In this document: piece after piece, positions 53,834-62,452 of the stretch | Layout: each line of letters starts with the position of its first letter | Numbering within the stretch: the first letter of the stretch is position 1 | Assembly: GCA_963783945.1 (NCBI GenBank) | Contig: CAWAPS010000024.1 | Location: 558,001 to 622,000, forward strand | DNA length: 64,000 nt | Direction: 5' to 3' | Origin: CAWAPS01 sp963783945 | GTDB lineage: Bacteria > Actinomycetota > Acidimicrobiia > Acidimicrobiales > Palsa-688 | The notes under the pieces: generated by a model | What the model saw: the letters and a program-made list of their open reading frames with translations, nothing else | What the model was told of the DNA's origin: nothing | The model's database searches: none | Made by a program: the position numbers and the translations under genes

Positions 53834-54864
53834 GGAAGTACCTCCTCGTTGGGCCCAATGCCCTCGTCTCGCCGGATGTGGGTGCCCGTCAGCTCGAGAA
53901 AGACGTCGTCCAGCGTGGGTGTGCGCAAGGTGAGGTCCCGCACGGCGATTCCGCCGTTGTCGAGGGCCACGGCGACGGGGCCGATGGTCGCCGCGCCATT
54001 GGCCGTCGCGACCACCACGTCGCCGCCACTCGCATCCACGGTTTGGACGCCGGCCACCCTCGTCAGGCAGGCCACCGCCGCGGCCGGGTTGCCCTCCACC
54101 CGCACGACGATCAGGTCGTTGCCCATGCTGCGCTTCAGCTGGGAAGGCGTACCCTCGGCGACCAGACGGCCGGCGCTCAGGATGCCGACCCGATCCGCTA
54201 GCTCGTCGGCCTCCTCGAGGTACTGCGTGGTGAGAAAGACGGTCATCCCCAACTCGTCGTTGAGCCGGCGGACCTCCTCCCACACCCGGACCCGGCTCAC
54301 CGGGTCCAACCCGGTGGTGGGCTCGTCGAGAAACAGGACCTCCGGGTTGTGCACCAGCGCAGCCGCCAAGTCAAGGCGCCGCCGCATCCCGCCCGAATAC
54401 GTGCTGATCGGACGGCGCAGGGCATCGCCGATATCGACAAGCTGCATCAATTCCGCGAGCCGGTGATCGATCTCCTTGCGTGTCAGTCCGTACAGCCGGC
54501 CTTGGAGACGCAACAGCTCGTCGCCGGTCTGCTTCGGATCAAGGGCGGCGTCCTGCAGCGCTACGCCGATCCGCAGCCGGACCTGTCCCGGTTTGGCGGC
54601 TACGTCGTAGCCCGCGACCATCGCCCGTCCACCGGTTGGCGCCAGCAACGTGCAGAGCATGCGCACGGTGGTCGACTTGCCCGCCCCGTTGGGTCCGAGG
54701 AAACCGTAGATCTCGCCTTGTCGAACCTCAAGGTCCAAGCCGTCGACTGCCGGCGCGCCGGCAAACGTGCGAACCAACCCCTCGGCGCGGATGGCCCGCG
54801 GGCTGGTGTCCTGCTGAGCTAAGGCGGGGTTTGCCACATCAGCATCCAGAGTGGTGTAGGTCAT
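53830..54864 (-). CDS. DrrA-like ABC exporter ATPase
   Basis: 344 residues from the ATG at 54864, behind GGAGGAT. Walker A GPNGAGKSTT, Q-loop near VALQDAAL, signature YSGGMRRRLDLAAAL, Walker B VLFLDEPTTGLD, switch position TTQYLEEADEL (Gln in place of His, as in DrrA). A C-terminal DrrA-type domain follows and ends in TLDDVFLELTG. A palindrome of two 12-bp arms sits 19 bases upstream of the start, so a repressor probably controls it. Confidence 0.95.
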   Translation of the reverse strand: MTYTTLDADVANPALAQQDTSPRAIRAEGLVRTFAGAPAVDGLDLEVRQGEIYGFLGPNGAGKSTTVRMLCTLLAPTGGRAMVAGYDVAAKPGQVRLRIGVALQDAALDPKQTGDELLRLQGRLYGLTRKEIDHRLAELMQLVDIGDALRRPISTYSGGMRRRLDLAAALVHNPEVLFLDEPTTGLDPVSRVRVWEEVRRLNDELGMTVFLTTQYLEEADELADRVGILSAGRLVAEGTPSQLKRSMGNDLIVVRVEGNPAAAVACLTRVAGVQTVDASGGDVVVATANGAATIGPVAVALDNGGIAVRDLTLRTPTLDDVFLELTGTHIRRDEGIGPNEEVLP

Positions 54865-54882
54865 GGGTCCATCCTCCGTGCT

Positions 54883-54909
54883 GAAACAGGCCACCTAGTG
54901 GCCTGTTTC
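54883..54909. promoter_or_regulatory. Palindromic operator of the drrAB-like operon
   Basis: GAAACAGGCCAC (54883-54894), CTA, GTGGCCTGTTTC (54898-54909): a perfect 12-bp inverted repeat just upstream of the leftward ATPase gene. The size and symmetry fit a TetR-family repressor site. No TetR gene is adjacent in the window; the nearest is at 8237-9001, whose own operator is different. Confidence 0.75.
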
Positions 54910-55347
54910 CTCCAAAATCCTTACCTATCGACGGTCCAACCACCATCAACTCATCGGTCCGTACCTGGCGCGGCGTTCGACGCCGACGCTCCGTCTCCAC
55001 CCGGCGATCCCCGCCAGGCGGTCAGATCCGAGTCACTGACCATACGCGGATTAAACGCCCCAGAGCCGAGAAGCCCGATCCATGACCGTCGAACCTGAAT
55101 TCACCGGTTGCCGGGATGACGTCGCTGCGGCCAAACGCGATGCTGGTGAATCATGTGCGGAGCGGTTCTCGGGCCTGCAGATGGCCCTGTATCTCAGTGG
55201 GGATGCCTGGCGTCCCTGTTCGGGGTGAGCCGCCGGGGTCCGATCGATCGGTGGATCCCGCCTGCTCATCCGTCAAGTGGTGGTGTTGGAAATACCTGGA
55301 GTAGGTCGTCAGGTGCACAAGGACTCACCCCTCAGGAGGTTCTGGAC
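54910..55347. other. Gap between exporters
   Basis: 438 bases without a recognisable gene. A 48-codon open frame starting at 55082 (MTVEPEFTGCRDD) has no ribosome site or family signal. It probably contains the promoter for the MMPL unit. Confidence 0.35.
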
Positions 55348-55470
55348 ATGAAGACACGAGATCATGCCGCGATGGCGGTCCGGGTCGCCGGCTCTGTGGG
55401 CGAGACCCTGAAGGCCACGGTTGTGATTGATGCGGCGGTCCTCCCCGCATCCAAGACAAAGGTCTCTTGA
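55348..55470 (+). CDS. 40-residue coupled ORF before MMPL transporter
   Basis: The ATG is eight bases after AGGAGG, the best ribosome site of the locus. The 40-codon product (VRVAGSVGETLKATVVIDAA in its middle) ends at TGA 55468-55470, which shares a base with the MMPL ATG (TGATG), so it would deliver ribosomes to the transporter. The sequence has no known domain. It is a possible leader peptide, small partner, or the N-terminal remnant of a regulator. Confidence 0.5.
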   Translation: MKTRDHAAMAVRVAGSVGETLKATVVIDAAVLPASKTKVS

Positions 55471-57686
55471 TGGCCGCACTGGCGCGCTGGTGTTTCAGGC
55501 ACCGCAAGATTGTTCTGTCGGCCTGGCTGGTTGCGCTGATCCTTGTCGGCGGAATCGCGAGGACCGTGGGGTCCAGCTATGGCAACAACTTCTCGTTCCC
55601 CTCGACCGATTCGAGCCGGGCGCTCGACATCGTGAAGGCGAACTTTCCCGCGCAGAGTGGCGATAGTGATCAGATCGTGATGCAGGCCAAGGGCGGCACG
55701 CTGCACACGCCCGAGGTCGCGGCCGCCGTCAACGAGATGCTGCGGAGGGTTGCGCAACTGCCCTTTGTGAGCGCGGTCACAACACCCTCTAGCTCTGGGC
55801 TCATCTCGACGAACGGGAAAGTCGGGCTGGCGACGGTGCAGCTCGACGCGCAGGCGCAGAACATCTCGGGCGACCAGGCGAAACAGCTGATCAAGACGGC
55901 CCAAGCGGTCAACCATGACCTCCTGAATGTCCAGCTCGGGGGGGCGGCGGTGCAGCAGGGAGAGAACCAGGGGGGCGGTTCTGGTGACTTCCTCGTTGGG
56001 GCGTTACTCGCCCTGGCGGTGTTGTTCTTCGCGTTTCGTCGCTCGTTTCTCAGCGCCGTGCTCCCGTTGCTGACCGCGGTGGTAGCTATCGGGATCGGGA
56101 CCTCGTTCATCGGCATCCTCTCCCACGCGTTCAACGTCCCCCAGTTCGCGACGCAGTTGTCCGAACTCATCGCACTCGGTGTGGGCGTGGACTACTCCTT
56201 GTTCATCGTGAATCGCCATCGCCGGGAACTGCTAGCCGGTTGCAGCCCCGAAGAGGCCGCGGTCCGTGCCCTCAACACCTCCGGGCGGGCAGTCTTCGTT
56301 GCCGGCTTGACGGTCTGTATCGCCCTGCTAGGCATGTTCGCGCTTGGCCTCACCTTCCTCTACGGGGTCTCGCTGGGGGCGGCGTTCGTCGTTCTGCTCA
56401 CGATGCTTTCAGCGCTCACTCTGCTGCCCGCCATGCTTGGCTTCTATGGCGACAAGGCGTTGTCGCGTCGTGACCGACGGATGCTGCGCCCGGATGGGGG
56501 GGCCCGGCCCGGGGCGAAGGAGCAGAGCGACCGGGGGGGAAGCCCGTTCTGGGAGTGGTGGGCCGGTGTCGTCGAGCGACGGTCGGCCATCCTCTCGGTG
56601 CTAGGCCTTGCCCTGATCGTCGTTGTCGCACTGCCCTTCTTCAGTATGCGTCTCGGGCTGGCAGACTCTGGGGAGGATCCTTCGGGATCGACGACGAGGC
56701 AGGCCTACGACCTGCTGGCACACGGCTTCGGCCCAGGGTTCAACGGTCCCCTGCAGGTGGTCGGCCAGATCAACGGACCCGGCGACCTCGACCGCTTCGA
56801 CAGCTTCGTGGCCGGACTCCAGCACACGCCCGGTGTCGCACATGTGCTCCCCCCGCGTACCAGCCCAAACGGCAAGGCGGCCGTCGCCTTCGTCTATCCC
56901 GTCTACAGCCCGCAGGCGGCGCAAACGACGACTCTTGTGAACCATATACGCGCCGAAGTGCCCAACACTACGGCTGGCTCCTCGCTGGCCATCCACGTGG
57001 GCGGCCAGACAGCCGCGGGGATCGACTTCTCGAAGGTCCTGGCCGGCAAGCTTCCGCTCTTCGTTGTTGTGATCATCGTGCTGGCGTTCTTGTTGCTCGC
57101 CGCGGTCTTCCGAAGCATCCTCGTGCCGCTGACGGCTTCGGTGATGAACATCCTCTCAATCGGCGCCGCGCTTGGAGTGATCACCGCCGCCTTCCAGTTC
57201 GGCTGGTTACAGCCCCTGCTCGGCTTCGCCAAAGCAGGTCCGATTGAGGTGTACCTACCGGTCATGATGTTCGCTGTCCTGTTCGGCCTGTCGATGGACT
57301 ACGAAGTCTTCCTGGTCAGCCGGATCCACGAGGAATGGGTCAAGACCGGCGACAACAGGCGGGCGGTAACCCGAGGTCAAGCCGAGACCGGACGGGTCAT
57401 CACCGCTGCAGGCCTCATCATGATCCTGGTCTTCTTGTCGTTCAGCCTTATCAACAACTCGCTTGTGATCCAGGAGTTCGGCATCGGGTTCGCGGCTGCG
57501 ATCGTCATCGACGCATTCATCGTGCGCACCGTGCTGGTCCCCTCCGTCATGCACGTCTTGGGTCCCCGTAACTGGTGGCTTCCCTCGTGGATAGACCGGG
57601 CGCTCCCGACATTGCACATCGAAGCCGATGACGTAGCGGAGCCGACCGATCGGGTGGAACCGGTCAGCGATTACTCAAACGCATAG
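55470..57686 (+). CDS. MMPL family RND transporter
   Basis: 738 residues with an N-terminal transmembrane helix (RHRKIVLSAWLVALILVGGI), a periplasmic-type domain, and two bundles of helices. GVGVDYSLFIVNRHR and GLSMDYEVFLVSRIHEEW carry the conserved Asp-Tyr pairs of the proton-relay helices. It probably exports lipids or drugs across the inner membrane of an actinobacterium. The preferred ATG (55470) overlaps the stop of the 40-residue ORF; the TTG at 55467 is less likely. Confidence 0.94.
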   Translation: MAALARWCFRHRKIVLSAWLVALILVGGIARTVGSSYGNNFSFPSTDSSRALDIVKANFPAQSGDSDQIVMQAKGGTLHTPEVAAAVNEMLRRVAQLPFVSAVTTPSSSGLISTNGKVGLATVQLDAQAQNISGDQAKQLIKTAQAVNHDLLNVQLGGAAVQQGENQGGGSGDFLVGALLALAVLFFAFRRSFLSAVLPLLTAVVAIGIGTSFIGILSHAFNVPQFATQLSELIALGVGVDYSLFIVNRHRRELLAGCSPEEAAVRALNTSGRAVFVAGLTVCIALLGMFALGLTFLYGVSLGAAFVVLLTMLSALTLLPAMLGFYGDKALSRRDRRMLRPDGGARPGAKEQSDRGGSPFWEWWAGVVERRSAILSVLGLALIVVVALPFFSMRLGLADSGEDPSGSTTRQAYDLLAHGFGPGFNGPLQVVGQINGPGDLDRFDSFVAGLQHTPGVAHVLPPRTSPNGKAAVAFVYPVYSPQAAQTTTLVNHIRAEVPNTTAGSSLAIHVGGQTAAGIDFSKVLAGKLPLFVVVIIVLAFLLLAAVFRSILVPLTASVMNILSIGAALGVITAAFQFGWLQPLLGFAKAGPIEVYLPVMMFAVLFGLSMDYEVFLVSRIHEEWVKTGDNRRAVTRGQAETGRVITAAGLIMILVFLSFSLINNSLVIQEFGIGFAAAIVIDAFIVRTVLVPSVMHVLGPRNWWLPSWIDRALPTLHIEADDVAEPTDRVEPVSDYSNA

Positions 57687-57918
57687 ACCTTCCACGATTT
57701 GAATCACGCGGTCGCAACGTTGCTTGTGGAAGAAGGACCTGGTAGTTGACCGCCGATCCCCTCCGTCCCCCGAGGCCGCCACCTCCCTTCGATGCCCCTC
57801 GTCGACGCCACGTCGTCCCCCGGGTCGGGACGCCACGAAGAGCCAACCGGCCCTCGGTTCACACCCCAGGGGGCCACCTGCGCGAGACTGTCGGCCAGGC
57901 CAGGACCAGAGGGGTGCG

Positions 57919-58662
57919 ATGCGGACCGACGACGTTGCCTACGACATCGATGGGCGGAACTACGTGGGCTATCTGGTAGTTCCCGACGGTGATGAGCCTC
58001 GCGCCGGCGTGCTGGTATGCCACGAAGGCGGGGGCCTCGAAGCCCATGCCAAGGACCGGGCCGAGCGCCTGGCGTCTGAGCTCGGGGTGATCGCCTTCGC
58101 CCTGGACTATTTCGGCGACGGGAAGCCTCCCCCGCCCGAACAGGTGATGGACCGTCTCGCCGCCATGCGGTCGTCAGCCGACGGGATTCGCAGGGTGGCC
58201 CGCGCCGGGCTCGCCATCCTCACCGCTCAGCCGCACCTCGACCGTTCCCGGGTCGCCGCCATCGGCTTCTGTTTCGGGGGGACGATGGCGCTCGAGCTGG
58301 CCAGGGGCGGCGACGACCTGGCCGCCGTCGTCGGCTTCCACTCAGGTTTGGCCACTACCAACCCCGCTCAGCCGGGGGTGGTAAACGCATCGGTGCTCAC
58401 CTGCATCGGGGCCGAGGATCCGTTGGTACCCGCCGACCAGCGAATAGCGTTCGAGGACGAGATGCGAGCGGCGGGTGCCGACTGGCAGATGGTCGTCTAC
58501 GGCGGCGCCGCCCACAGCTTCACCAACCCCGCGGCCGACGGGCGCGGCATGCCCGGCGTGCAATACCACGCGCCTACCGACGCCCGCTCGTGGCAGGCCA
58601 TGTGCGACCTCTTCGCCGACAAGCTGGGTACGCCGCCTCGGCGGGCCCAACCCGTAACCTGA
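57919..58662 (+). CDS. Dienelactone hydrolase family protein
   Basis: A 247-residue alpha/beta hydrolase; the ATG at 57919 follows AGGGGTG. The nucleophile Cys is in GFCFGG (dienelactone-hydrolase type), the Glu near HEGGGLEA, the acid in GAEDPLVPADQ and the His in GAAHSFTNP. Members hydrolyse cyclic or unsaturated lactones in chlorocatechol-type pathways, or other carboxyl esters. It follows the MMPL gene by 232 bases, and its own promoter is likely. Confidence 0.92.
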   Translation: MRTDDVAYDIDGRNYVGYLVVPDGDEPRAGVLVCHEGGGLEAHAKDRAERLASELGVIAFALDYFGDGKPPPPEQVMDRLAAMRSSADGIRRVARAGLAILTAQPHLDRSRVAAIGFCFGGTMALELARGGDDLAAVVGFHSGLATTNPAQPGVVNASVLTCIGAEDPLVPADQRIAFEDEMRAAGADWQMVVYGGAAHSFTNPAADGRGMPGVQYHAPTDARSWQAMCDLFADKLGTPPRRAQPVT

Positions 58663-58769
58663 GGTCCGATCGCTTCGATCCCATGAGCCCCACCGGGTGC
58701 TCGGTGGTCCGCGGCGGCGGCCGGCAGTGTCAGCAGCTTCCTCAATATCCGGGTCACAGTTATCCAGCC

Positions 58770-58844
58770 GTGTACGCCGAACGGAGCGCCCGGGGTGCTC
58801 AATTCCTGACCCCGCCCAAGCAGCACAAGTACGAGATCCGTTAG
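58770..58844 (+). pseudogene. VOC/glyoxalase-like C-terminal fragment
   Basis: The peptide VYAERSARGAQFLTPPKQHK followed by YEIR and a stop matches the penultimate strand of VOC proteins (ARGAEFLTPP..YEIR..DPDG..IE). After the stop another frame reads DPLVLPTWRIRGREIG, similar to the last strand. The stretch 58663-59083 otherwise shows no gene. A small relic only. Confidence 0.4.
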
Positions 58845-59083
58845 TCCTGCCAACATGGCGAATCCGCGGTCGGGAGATTGGAGCGGGCCACGACCGACGC
58901 CCGGGGTTGCTTACCCATCTGCGTCAGGGACCCCACTAATCTCACCGGAAGCCGGGACGACATCCAGGCGGACTTCATTCAGGCTGATGGCATCACCGCG
59001 CCACCGCGTGAATCCGTGTCAGGTGACCCGAAAGCAAAGTATCGCTGTCGGGAACGTCATCTCTATGCTGAGGAGGCTGTCGT

Positions 59084-59911
59084 ATGGCTCAACAAGTCGT
59101 GGAAGCAGACACGGGGCTGGTTGGCGCAGCCCGCCGGACGGCGCAACTGCTTCGCAGCGGCCTCGATCCCGCCGCTCGGGTGCCGGGGCTGAGTTGGAGC
59201 GCGGCAGAGACCGCAGCCCACCTGGTTGCGGACCTGCGCGAGCACACCGCCCTAGCCACCGGAGCGCATCGCCCGTCCGCACCTACGAGCGCGTCGGTCG
59301 ACGGGCGCAACGCGGCGGAACGAGGGGCTGAGGCCAACCAGGCGCAGCTCGACGGGTTCCCCGAGCGTGATCTCACCGTGCTCGCCGACCTGCTCGAAGG
59401 CGCCGCCGCAGGACTCAACGCGGCCGTTGCCGACCTGCCAAGCGAGGAGCCGATCGTCACGGCCAACGGTGTGGCGATGACGCCTCCCACCCTCGTGTCC
59501 ATTTGCCTCGGCGAGCAGCTCATCCACGGGCTCGATTTGGCCCGCGCCGCCGACCGACCGTGGCCGATCGACCCCTCCGACGCCCTGCGGGTCATCCCCG
59601 GGATCATGGCCATCGCAGCCGACTACCTGGATCAGAGCACCGCAACCGGCCTCCACCTCGACTACGAACTGCGCTTCGGACCCGGCGACCGCTACCGGTT
59701 CGTCGTCGACGGCGCCCAGGTCGCGGTCAGACCAGCCAGCAGCGGAGACGACCGTCCAGACTGCGTCATCACCGCCGATCCCGCCGCCTTCTTGCTCGTC
59801 GGCTACGGCCGAGTCGGCCAGTGGAGCCAGATCGTGCGGGGGAAGTTGCGCGCCGGAGGGCGCCGACCGTGGCTAGCGCTGCGATTCTCCTCCCTGCTCA
59901 TCCGCCCCTGA
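59084..59911 (+). CDS. Maleylpyruvate isomerase-type DinB/SCP2-like protein
   Basis: 275 residues, with the ATG behind GAGGAGG. The N-terminal four-helix region (GLSWSAAETAAHLVADLREH) has the metal His of mycothiol-dependent maleylpyruvate isomerases and relatives; the second His lies in EQLIHGLDLARAA. The C-terminal SCP2-like part begins near LDYELRFGPGDRYRF. Probable mycothiol-linked isomerase or binding protein; the substrate is unknown. Confidence 0.88.
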   Translation: MAQQVVEADTGLVGAARRTAQLLRSGLDPAARVPGLSWSAAETAAHLVADLREHTALATGAHRPSAPTSASVDGRNAAERGAEANQAQLDGFPERDLTVLADLLEGAAAGLNAAVADLPSEEPIVTANGVAMTPPTLVSICLGEQLIHGLDLARAADRPWPIDPSDALRVIPGIMAIAADYLDQSTATGLHLDYELRFGPGDRYRFVVDGAQVAVRPASSGDDRPDCVITADPAAFLLVGYGRVGQWSQIVRGKLRAGGRRPWLALRFSSLLIRP

Positions 59912-59938
59912 GCAGTCCTGTGGTGGGACACTGCACTC

Positions 59939-60088
59939 CTAGTCAGCCTGGGTGTTGCAGGAATACGGGTTCTGGGAAAACGGCTCCAGCGCGAGCGGGT
60001 AGAACCGGTTGTGGTACGGAGCGTCGTTCGTGGCGCCGAACTCTCGGTTTCCGCCCGCTGTCGTTCGGCTCTGTTCATGTTCACTCAC
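59939..60088 (-). CDS. 49-residue hypothetical ORF
   Basis: GTG at 60088, following AGAGAGGAAC. The C-terminal stretch (NDAPYHNRFYPLALEPFSQN) is hydrophilic and contains no known motif that I recognise. It is on the same strand as the GlcG/HbpS relic upstream, so it may belong to the same decayed transcription unit. Confidence 0.3.
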   Translation of the reverse strand: MSEHEQSRTTAGGNREFGATNDAPYHNRFYPLALEPFSQNPYSCNTQAD

Positions 60089-60156
60089 GTTCCTCTCTGG
60101 CGCTAGTCGGAGGCGGCCAGACCAACTGGGCAAGCGACGTGCTCGATAGCTACGAT

Positions 60157-60276
60157 TTATCTCATCGCCGCTTCGACGATGGCAATGTCCTGCTCGGTTG
60201 TTCCGCCGCTGACACCGACGCCGGCGATTACCTGGCCCTCGTGGGTTAGCGGCAACCGCGGCCCATCGCGGAGTAT
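60157..60276 (-). pseudogene. GlcG/HbpS (DUF336) family C-terminal relic
   Basis: A 39-residue frame reads GQVIAGVGVSGGTTEQDIAI, then VEAAMR and a stop, the conserved C-terminal end of GlcG/HbpS heme-binding-type proteins (IGxIGVSGxTxEQDxxxAxA). Immediately upstream in the same frame is a TAG, so the N-terminal 100 residues are missing. The surroundings (59912-60395) hold only this and the 49-residue ORF. Confidence 0.55.
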
Positions 60277-60395
60277 CTAGTTTCGCCTCCTAACCGTCCT
60301 GATCGGAGGCGTGTCAACCCGGGGCAGCGCCACCCTCGGACTCGGCCCTATCCCCGATCGTCGGCGATAATCGGTCGGAACTTGATCCGATCGCG

Positions 60396-61151
60396 ATGAG
60401 TAGGGCTGTCTCGCAGCGTCTCGTTGGTATGCCGTACGCTGACGTCAACGGGCTCCACCTCTACTACGAACAACACGGAGAGGGGGCGCCGCTCGTTTTG
60501 CTCCACGGCGGCCTGCTCACCCTCGAGCTCAGCTTCGGAACAACCATCCCTGTGCTCGCCGAGCGCCACCTGGTCGTCGCCATGGAACTTCAGGGCCACG
60601 GCCGTACAGCTGACGTCGACCGGCCCATGACCTTCGAGCATTTCGCCGCCGACGTCGTGGGCCTGTTGGACCATCTCGGCATCGAACGGACGGACGTGTT
60701 CGGGTTCAGCCTCGGTGGGCTCACCACCTACCAGCTGCTCGTGGACCACCCTGGTCGCATCCAGCGGGCGGTCGTGGCCTCGGCCGACTTCCGCAACGAC
60801 CGGGGAGGCGAGGTCCACCCCGAGCGCCTCCCGACGGAGACCGACTTCGCCGCCATGCGAGACGCCTACGCGGCGGTGGCGCCCGACCCGGCCCATTTCG
60901 ACGCGTTCGCCGAAAAGACAGCGGCGCTGGTCCACGGATTCGGCGGGTGGAGCGACGACCAGCTCCGCGATATCGAGGTGCCGGTGTTGGTGCTGATCGG
61001 CGACACCGATTTCATCCTGGTACCCAACGCGGCCGAGGCCACCGAACTTCTGCCCCACGGCCAGCTGGCTGTCCTTCCGGGGACGACCCACATCGACATG
61101 ACCAGAAGCGGTCTGGTCCCAGCTGTGGTGGAGGCGTTTCTCCAGCAGTGA
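60396..61151 (+). CDS. Alpha/beta hydrolase
   Basis: 251 residues (ATG 60396; the ATG of MPYADVNG at 60429 is an alternative). HGG oxyanion motif in LLHGGLLTLE, nucleophile elbow GFSLGG (Ser), acid Asp in IGDTDFILVP and catalytic His in LPGTTHIDM. A soluble esterase, lactonase or C-C hydrolase, without clues to the substrate. Confidence 0.9.
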   Translation: MSRAVSQRLVGMPYADVNGLHLYYEQHGEGAPLVLLHGGLLTLELSFGTTIPVLAERHLVVAMELQGHGRTADVDRPMTFEHFAADVVGLLDHLGIERTDVFGFSLGGLTTYQLLVDHPGRIQRAVVASADFRNDRGGEVHPERLPTETDFAAMRDAYAAVAPDPAHFDAFAEKTAALVHGFGGWSDDQLRDIEVPVLVLIGDTDFILVPNAAEATELLPHGQLAVLPGTTHIDMTRSGLVPAVVEAFLQQ

Positions 61152-61448
61152 GGCGACGGTTTCGCCCGCTTGGGTGACGTGCCCAAATACCTGTCGCCTG
61201 CCTCGTAGCTCCGGGAAGCAAGGTGGGCGCCTGGTCAAGCCATCTTCGTGGCCGGGCCGTCCGATGATGCACCGGACTCCCCTGCGCCGGCGCAGGGGCT
61301 CGTGGAGCATGGGTGTTAGTGGCTCTTTAAGGTAAGTCATCTGGCCCTCTTTTGGCGTCCGTCTTCTCAGCAAGTGCTGGATCACAACTATTTGGACTTG
61401 CTAGCCTTCGTTATCTTCTTTTTATTTCGCTGACTTTTCGGAGAATCT
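61152..61448. other. Gene-free stretch before SDR
   Basis: 297 bases between the alpha/beta hydrolase and the SDR. The last 100 bases are AT-rich (61350-61450), consistent with a promoter for the SDR. No ORF of note. Confidence 0.35.
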
Positions 61449-62222
61449 ATGGACTTTTCGGGCAGGACGGTAGTCGTGACCGGTGCGGCGAGCGGTATGG
61501 GCAAAGCCACCGCGATGGGTTTCGGTGGTTCCGGGGCGAATGTAGCCCTCTTCGACCTTGACGAAGGGGGCGCCAAGCAGGTGGCGGAGAACATCGATCC
61601 GACGGGTGCGCGGGCTGTGGTTTATCCCGTTGACATGGCCACACCCTCCGCGGTGCAGGAAGCACTGCAGGCCGTATATGAGCGATACAGCCGCCTTGAC
61701 GCCGTAGCCAACGTCGCCGCGATATTTCCTCCCACCAACCCTGACGTCAACGCGGCCAACGCCCTTGAAGTCACCGAGGAGTACTGGGACCGGATGCTCT
61801 CGGTCAACCTGCGAGGCGTCTTCTTCTGTTGCCAGGCCGCGATTCGCATCATGATCGCGCAGGGATGGGGCGCGATCGTCAACGTGGCCTCCGGTGCCGC
61901 GTTCCGGCCGATCCAAGGTTTGGCGACCTATTCTGCCTCGAAGGCCGGCGTCGTGGGGATGAGCCGAGTACTGGCTCTCGAGTGCGCGCGTAAGGGTGTA
62001 CGAGTCAACGTAATGGCCCCCGGAGCTACCTGGACAGAGGGCAACCTCAAGTACGTGTCGATCGAGGAGTGGGATGCGTATGCGGCGACACTCGTTCCCG
62101 GGCGTCTCATGACTCCGGAGGAACCGGCGAACGCGATCATGTGGCTCTGCTCGGATGAAGCGTCAGGGGTCAACGGCGCGATCATCAATGTTAATGGTGG
62201 CAATCACATGCCCCAAGGCTGA
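61449..62222 (+). CDS. SDR family oxidoreductase
   Basis: A 257-residue classical SDR; the ATG follows GGAGAA. TGAASGMGKATA (cofactor), NVAAIF in the NNAG position, Ser in NVASGAAFR, YSASK catalytic pair, GAIINVNGG at the C-terminus. An NAD(P)-dependent alcohol/ketone enzyme, apparently monocistronic, with a promoter-like AT-rich region upstream. The substrate is unknown. Confidence 0.93.
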   Translation: MDFSGRTVVVTGAASGMGKATAMGFGGSGANVALFDLDEGGAKQVAENIDPTGARAVVYPVDMATPSAVQEALQAVYERYSRLDAVANVAAIFPPTNPDVNAANALEVTEEYWDRMLSVNLRGVFFCCQAAIRIMIAQGWGAIVNVASGAAFRPIQGLATYSASKAGVVGMSRVLALECARKGVRVNVMAPGATWTEGNLKYVSIEEWDAYAATLVPGRLMTPEEPANAIMWLCSDEASGVNGAIINVNGGNHMPQG

Positions 62223-62452
62223 CACGCCGCACTCGGAATGGGTCAGAGCTTTTAGCCGCGCTGGACGCGACCTGGGCGGTCGGAAAGGCTGGGGCGTCCT
62301 CTGATAAAGGCCTCAGCGCCTCCTCCCAAGTGATGAGCGACCCGCGCCGACCACTCGCTTACTCACTTGAGTCGGGGACGGTATCTGCTGGGGCCGCTCC
62401 CGCCCTCCTCACGATCGCCTGCGCCAGGACCGACGCCTTAGGCACGCGGCGG

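Noticed and set aside
55082..55228. 48-codon open frame MTVEPEFTGCRDD...
   Set aside because: No ribosome site and no family signal; it falls in the promoter gap before the MMPL unit.
62253..62330. Leftward peptide HLGGGAEAFIRGRPSLSD resembling an enoyl-CoA hydratase C-terminus
   Set aside because: Too short and too weak to separate from chance; no upstream part of a crotonase is recognisable.
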